Below, piece after piece: positions 8,075-11,332 of a DNA stretch of 11,332 bases; within the stretch, counting starts at the first letter, position 1, and each line of letters opens with the position of its first letter. Made by a program: the position numbers and the translations under genes. The stretch covers positions 1 through 11,332 of the forward strand of contig CAKRCJ010000051.1 in the NCBI GenBank assembly GCA_934307185.1, given 5' to 3'. The stretch comes from an uncultured Roseburia sp. (GTDB lineage Bacteria; Bacillota; Clostridia; Lachnospirales; Lachnospiraceae). A model generated the notes under the pieces. That model was not told the DNA's origin and made no database searches. It was given only the letters and a program-made list of their open reading frames with translations.

Positions 8075-10009
8075 ATGCCTGAGATTATGTTATTAAATCA
8101 GGAAACAATTGATAAAATTGCCGCTGGTGAAGTAGTGGAACGCCCCTCCTCTGTGGTAAAGGAGTTAGTGGAAAATGCACTTGATGCCAAAGCCTCCGCC
8201 ATAACCGTAGAGATTAAAGAAGGCGGTATTTCCTTTATCCGCATTACAGACAATGGCTGTGGAATTGAAAAAAGACAGGTTCCGGTCGCTTTTTTACGCC
8301 ATTCCACAAGTAAAATACGAAGTGTCACCGATTTGTTGAACATCCATTCGTTGGGCTTCCGCGGGGAAGCACTTTCAAGTATTGCTGCCGTGTCGCAGGT
8401 GGAACTGATTACAAAAACCTATGATGAGCTGACCGGGACAAGATATGTCATCGAAGGCTCAAAGGAAAAGGAAATCGAGGAAGTCGGCGCGCCGGACGGA
8501 ACAACCTTTATTATCCGCAACCTCTTTTACAATGTTCCGGCAAGAAGAAAATTTTTAAAGACAGCACAGACGGAAGGCTCCTATATCAGTGACTTGATGG
8601 AGCGCATGGCATTGTCACACCCGGATGTTTCTTTTAAATTTATTAATAATGGGCAGACAAAGCTGCATACCTCCGGCAACGGCAATGAAAAAGATTTGAT
8701 TTACCACATTTACGGAAGGGATATTACCTCCTCGGTATTAAAGGTAGAACAGGAAAACGCACTTTTTAAGGTAAAAGGCTTTATCGGAAAACCAATTATA
8801 TCCAGAGGAAACCGTAATTATGAGAATTATTTTATCAATGGCAGATATATAAAAAGTGCGCTCATTTCCAAATCAATCGAGGAAGCTTACAAGGGCTTTA
8901 TGATGCAGCACCAGTATCCGTTCTGCGTCCTTTATTTTGATATGGAGTCCGACCTTCTGGATGTAAATGTGCACCCGACGAAAATGGAACTCAGGTTCAG
9001 CCAGAACGAAGAAATTTATCGCTCTTTATTTGAAATTATAAGAAATACATTATCCCACAAAGATTTTATCCCGCAGGTCCCGGTGACGGAAGAGAAAACA
9101 AAAGAGCTTCCTCCGGTAGAAAAAGATGCGCCGGAGCCGTTTGAAACAAGGCGCCTGCAGGAAACCAATACCGGGCTGCATCAGAATACAGAAATTCCAC
9201 ATACGAAAAAGACAAGCACAGATGCTTTTTTTGCAAAAATGAAAAAAAACTCCGCAAGTCCTCTGACCGTGCAGGAGGAAAATCTCTTCGAGCAGCCGTT
9301 AAAATCACAGGAACAGAAAGCCATAGTCGAAAAAGACACAGTCGAAAAAGACACACCCGAAGCTGAAACGAATATCTATGAGCAGCAAAGCTTAGAAGCC
9401 CTCGATTCCCACTTTCTGACCGAGGATGCAAGAAAAAAACACAAGATTATCGGACAGCTTTTTGACACCTACTGGATGGTGGAATTTGAAGATAAGCTTT
9501 TTATCATTGACCAGCATGCAGCGCATGAGAAAGTGCTTTATGAGCGGACTATGAAAAAAATAAGCGAGAAACAGTTTTCCTCGCAGACAATCAGCCCGCC
9601 AATCATTCTTACCTTAAGCAATGAAGAGGTGCAGACACTCGAAAAATACGAAAAAGATTTTCAGACCTTCGGATATGAAATTGAGTCATTTGGTGGAAAA
9701 GAATATTCAATTACAGCAATTCCGGCTGATTTTACGGATATTGATATGAAAACAATGTTCATCGAAATGTTAGATGATTTTTCCGGTTTTTCAGGAAAAG
9801 CTGCACCGGACTCTATTATGGAAAAAGTTGCCTCCATATCCTGCAAGGCTGCGGTAAAAGGAAATAACCACTTATCCAGATTGGAAATCGAAGCATTGAT
9901 TGACGAACTTTTGAAATTGGAAAATCCATATAACTGTCCACATGGAAGACCAACGATTATTTCCATGACAAAATATGAGATTGAAAAGAAATTTAAAAGA
10001 ATTGTATAA
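8075..10009 (+). CDS. mutL: DNA mismatch repair protein MutL with endonuclease domain
   Basis: A 644-residue MutL that links MutS recognition to strand incision. The N-terminal GHKL ATPase has 'ELVENALDA' with Asn34, 'DNGCGI' at 59-64, 'RHSTSK' at 75-80 and 'GFRGEAL' at 94-100, and 'DVNVHPTKMELRF' carries the conserved Lys. A variable linker, roughly residues 335-455, separates this from the dimerisation/endonuclease domain. That domain has the metal-binding DQHA(X)2E(X)4E motif at Asp479-Glu490, Cys590 in 'SCKAAV', and 'CPHGRP' at 621-626. All endonuclease motifs are present, so this is the nicking MutL of bacteria without MutH. 'QTISPP' before 'IILTLSNEE' sits where the beta-clamp motif normally is, but fits it only loosely. 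AAGGAG at 8061-8066 precedes the ATG at 8075 by eight bases. The linker contains a 15-bp tandem duplication and an A8 run. Confidence 0.98.
   Translation: MPEIMLLNQETIDKIAAGEVVERPSSVVKELVENALDAKASAITVEIKEGGISFIRITDNGCGIEKRQVPVAFLRHSTSKIRSVTDLLNIHSLGFRGEALSSIAAVSQVELITKTYDELTGTRYVIEGSKEKEIEEVGAPDGTTFIIRNLFYNVPARRKFLKTAQTEGSYISDLMERMALSHPDVSFKFINNGQTKLHTSGNGNEKDLIYHIYGRDITSSVLKVEQENALFKVKGFIGKPIISRGNRNYENYFINGRYIKSALISKSIEEAYKGFMMQHQYPFCVLYFDMESDLLDVNVHPTKMELRFSQNEEIYRSLFEIIRNTLSHKDFIPQVPVTEEKTKELPPVEKDAPEPFETRRLQETNTGLHQNTEIPHTKKTSTDAFFAKMKKNSASPLTVQEENLFEQPLKSQEQKAIVEKDTVEKDTPEAETNIYEQQSLEALDSHFLTEDARKKHKIIGQLFDTYWMVEFEDKLFIIDQHAAHEKVLYERTMKKISEKQFSSQTISPPIILTLSNEEVQTLEKYEKDFQTFGYEIESFGGKEYSITAIPADFTDIDMKTMFIEMLDDFSGFSGKAAPDSIMEKVASISCKAAVKGNNHLSRLEIEALIDELLKLENPYNCPHGRPTIISMTKYEIEKKFKRIV
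9326..9355 (+). repeat. Exact 15-bp tandem duplication in the mutL linker
   Basis: GTCGAAAAAGACACA occurs twice back to back at 9326-9340 and 9341-9355 without a mismatch, encoding Val-Glu-Lys-Asp-Thr at MutL residues 418-427. The unit is a multiple of three, so gain or loss of a copy would keep the frame and only change linker length. The identical third-codon bases suggest a recent duplication. Confidence 0.9.
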
Positions 10010-10022
10010 AGGAACGATGAAA

Positions 10023-11000
10023 ATGGAAAAAAGACCGATGGTCATTCTGACCGGACCTACTGCGGTCGGAAAAACAGCATTATCCATAAAGCTTGCAAAA
10101 GAAATCAATGGCTCTGTCATCTCGGCAGATTCCATGCAGGTATATAAGCATATGGATATCGGTTCTGCAAAAATCACAAAAGAGGAGATGGACGGTGTAA
10201 AACATTATCTGATTGATGAGTTTGAGCCGGATGAGGAATTTCATGTTGTAAAATTTGCAGAGCGCGCAAAAGTATATCTGGAAGAAATTTATGCGGAAGG
10301 AAAAATTCCGATCATTGCAGGTGGAACAGGCTTTTACATTCAGGCTTTGTTATACAACATTGATTTTACCGAACAGCAATGTGATGAACAATATCGAAAA
10401 GAATTAGAACAGCTTGCAGAAAAAAAAGGCGCCACCTGTTTACATGAAATGCTAAGAAAAGTTGACCCTGCCTCTGCCGATGCAATTCATGCAAATAATG
10501 TGAAGCGTGTTATCCGTGCGTTGGAATTTTATCATTTATCCGGCAAAAAAATTTCCGAGCATAATGAAGCAGAGAAAAAAAAGGACTCTCCTTATAATTT
10601 TGCATATTTTGTCCTGACGGATGACAGGGCGCGCCTTTATAACAATATTGACAAACGCGTGGATATTATGATAGAACATGGGCTTGTAGAGGAAGTCCTG
10701 AAATTAAAACAGATGGGCTTTCACAAAGAAATGGTTTCCATGCAGGGATTAGGCTACAAAGAAATTCTTGATTATCTGGATGGAAATATGACGTTAGAGG
10801 AAGCAGTTTATATTATTAAACGTGAGACAAGACATTTTGCAAAAAGGCAGCTGACCTGGTTTAGGAGGGAACGCGATGTCATCTGGTTTGATAAACAAAA
10901 ATATCATTCCAATGATAATGAAATACTGAATGATATGCTTGATATTTTACAGGAAAAACATATCATCCGAACAGAAAGAAGAGAGGACGAAAAAGAATGA
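10023..11000 (+). CDS. miaA: tRNA dimethylallyltransferase MiaA
   Basis: A 325-residue enzyme that transfers a dimethylallyl group to N6 of adenosine 37 in tRNAs reading codons that begin with U, the first step towards (ms2)i6A; a MiaB-type enzyme acts next. The P-loop 'GPTAVGKT' is at residues 11-18, 'DSMQVYK' at 36-42 carries the catalytic-region Asp36, and 'GGTGFY' at 100-105 is the substrate-channel motif. 'SMQGLGYKEI' in the C-terminal third and the 'FAKRQLTWFRR' tail are also typical. The start at 10023 is chosen because AAAGGA at 10008-10013 is nine bases upstream; the ATG at 10017 is only three bases from it, and the ATG at 9975 would add 16 residues inside mutL. The gap after the mutL stop is 13 bases, implying co-transcription. 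The stop TGA overlaps the next start codon. Two A8 runs lie within the gene. Confidence 0.97.
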   Translation: MEKRPMVILTGPTAVGKTALSIKLAKEINGSVISADSMQVYKHMDIGSAKITKEEMDGVKHYLIDEFEPDEEFHVVKFAERAKVYLEEIYAEGKIPIIAGGTGFYIQALLYNIDFTEQQCDEQYRKELEQLAEKKGATCLHEMLRKVDPASADAIHANNVKRVIRALEFYHLSGKKISEHNEAEKKKDSPYNFAYFVLTDDRARLYNNIDKRVDIMIEHGLVEEVLKLKQMGFHKEMVSMQGLGYKEILDYLDGNMTLEEAVYIIKRETRHFAKRQLTWFRRERDVIWFDKQKYHSNDNEILNDMLDILQEKHIIRTERREDEKE

Positions 11001-11332
11001 ACCAGTTTTTAGAAGAGCAGTACAAAGCTCTTGGAATTTCAAAAGAAGTGTGCGAGTTTGGAGAAAAAATAGAAGACTCCCTAAAAGAACGTTTTGCAGA
11101 GATTGATGCACGGGCAGAATATAATCAGATGAAAGTGTTAAAAGCCATGCAGGATAACCGCGTGAGTGCCGAATGTTTTAATATGAGCTCCGGATATGGG
11201 TATAATGACCTTGGAAGAGATACCTTGGAAAAAGTATATGCGTCCTGCTTTAAAGGCGAAGATGCACTGGTAAGACCACAGATTACCTGCGGAACCCATG
11301 CACTTGCTTTAACGCTTTCTGCAAATTTAAGA
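10997..11332 (+). CDS. PF06838 PLP-dependent enzyme (methionine gamma-lyase/aluminium resistance family), 3' truncated
   Basis: An open frame from ATG 10997 runs to the window edge and gives 112 residues without a stop. The start overlaps the miaA stop as ATGA (10997-11000), with GAGAGG at 10981-10986 about ten bases upstream. The sequence resembles the N-terminal part of the PF06838 family (Bacillus YnbB; 'methionine gamma-lyase family' or 'aluminum resistance protein'), fold-type I PLP enzymes. Visible signs are 'MSSGYGYNDLGRDTLEKVYA' around residues 63-82 and 'LVRPQITCGTHALALTL' around 92-108. The PLP-binding lysine would lie beyond the window and cannot be checked. The true substrate is poorly known, and the aluminium-resistance name should not be taken as function. 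The overlap implies translational coupling to miaA. In Bacillus, hfq and ynbA lie between miaA and ynbB; neither is present here. Confidence 0.88.
   Translation, partial: MNQFLEEQYKALGISKEVCEFGEKIEDSLKERFAEIDARAEYNQMKVLKAMQDNRVSAECFNMSSGYGYNDLGRDTLEKVYASCFKGEDALVRPQITCGTHALALTLSANLR

Noticed and set aside
9975..10022. Longer miaA start at ATG 9975, or at ATG 10017
   Set aside because: The 9975 start would add 16 basic residues absent from MiaA and lies inside mutL without a ribosome site; 10017 is too close to AAAGGA. The ATG at 10023 has normal spacing.
1..11332. Mobile element, CRISPR array, tRNA/rRNA, riboswitch or phage genes
   Set aside because: No transposase, integrase, spaced direct repeats, tRNA-like folds or long leaders were seen; all gaps between genes are 75 bases or less.

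Overview
The window looks like a chromosomal segment from an anaerobic Firmicute of class Clostridia, most likely a Lachnospiraceae member (Roseburia/Agathobacter/Eubacterium-like). This rests on the moderately AT-rich composition, AA-rich and TTA/AAA-heavy codon use, good Shine-Dalgarno sites, tight head-to-tail packing, and the character of the proteins: a SpoVB/YtgP-like flippase, a DUF3048 protein, and mutS-mutL-miaA followed by a PF06838 PLP enzyme. The family calls are made by recognition of motifs, not by a search. Every gene is on the + strand, and no stretch of more than about 75 bases lacks a gene.

Left block (1-2434), envelope genes: the C-terminal end of a DUF3048 (YerB-like) protein, cut by the window edge; a 14-TM MOP-superfamily lipid flippase; and a small membrane-anchored protein with a probable BofC C-terminal-like domain. 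Between the last two is a perfect 15-bp inverted repeat. Its loop carries the ribosome binding site and start codon of the small gene, and its right arm runs into the coding sequence and then a short T-run. This is the most unusual non-coding structure in the window.

Middle block (2435-5365), two flavoproteins: after a good sigma-A-like promoter (TTGAAT-17-TAGAAT) come an HI0933/BaiN-type FAD protein and a COG2509-type FAD-dependent dehydrogenase, 15 bases apart. They belong to different subfamilies and are not a recent duplication.

Right block (5366-11332), DNA repair and tRNA modification: mutS, mutL (with an intact endonuclease motif, so nick-directed rather than MutH-dependent repair), miaA, and the start of a PF06838 'methionine gamma-lyase/aluminium resistance' family gene whose ATG overlaps the miaA stop. 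No terminator or strong promoter is visible between 2510 and 11332, so the flavoprotein, repair and tRNA-modification genes may share a transcript.

Overall this is an ordinary core-genome region. No mobile element, CRISPR array, rRNA or tRNA, or sign of recent transfer was seen, and I found no convincing new multi-gene system. The items most worth a second look are the hairpin around the small gene's start, the BofC-like protein beside the SpoVB-like flippase, and the repeats in the mutL linker.
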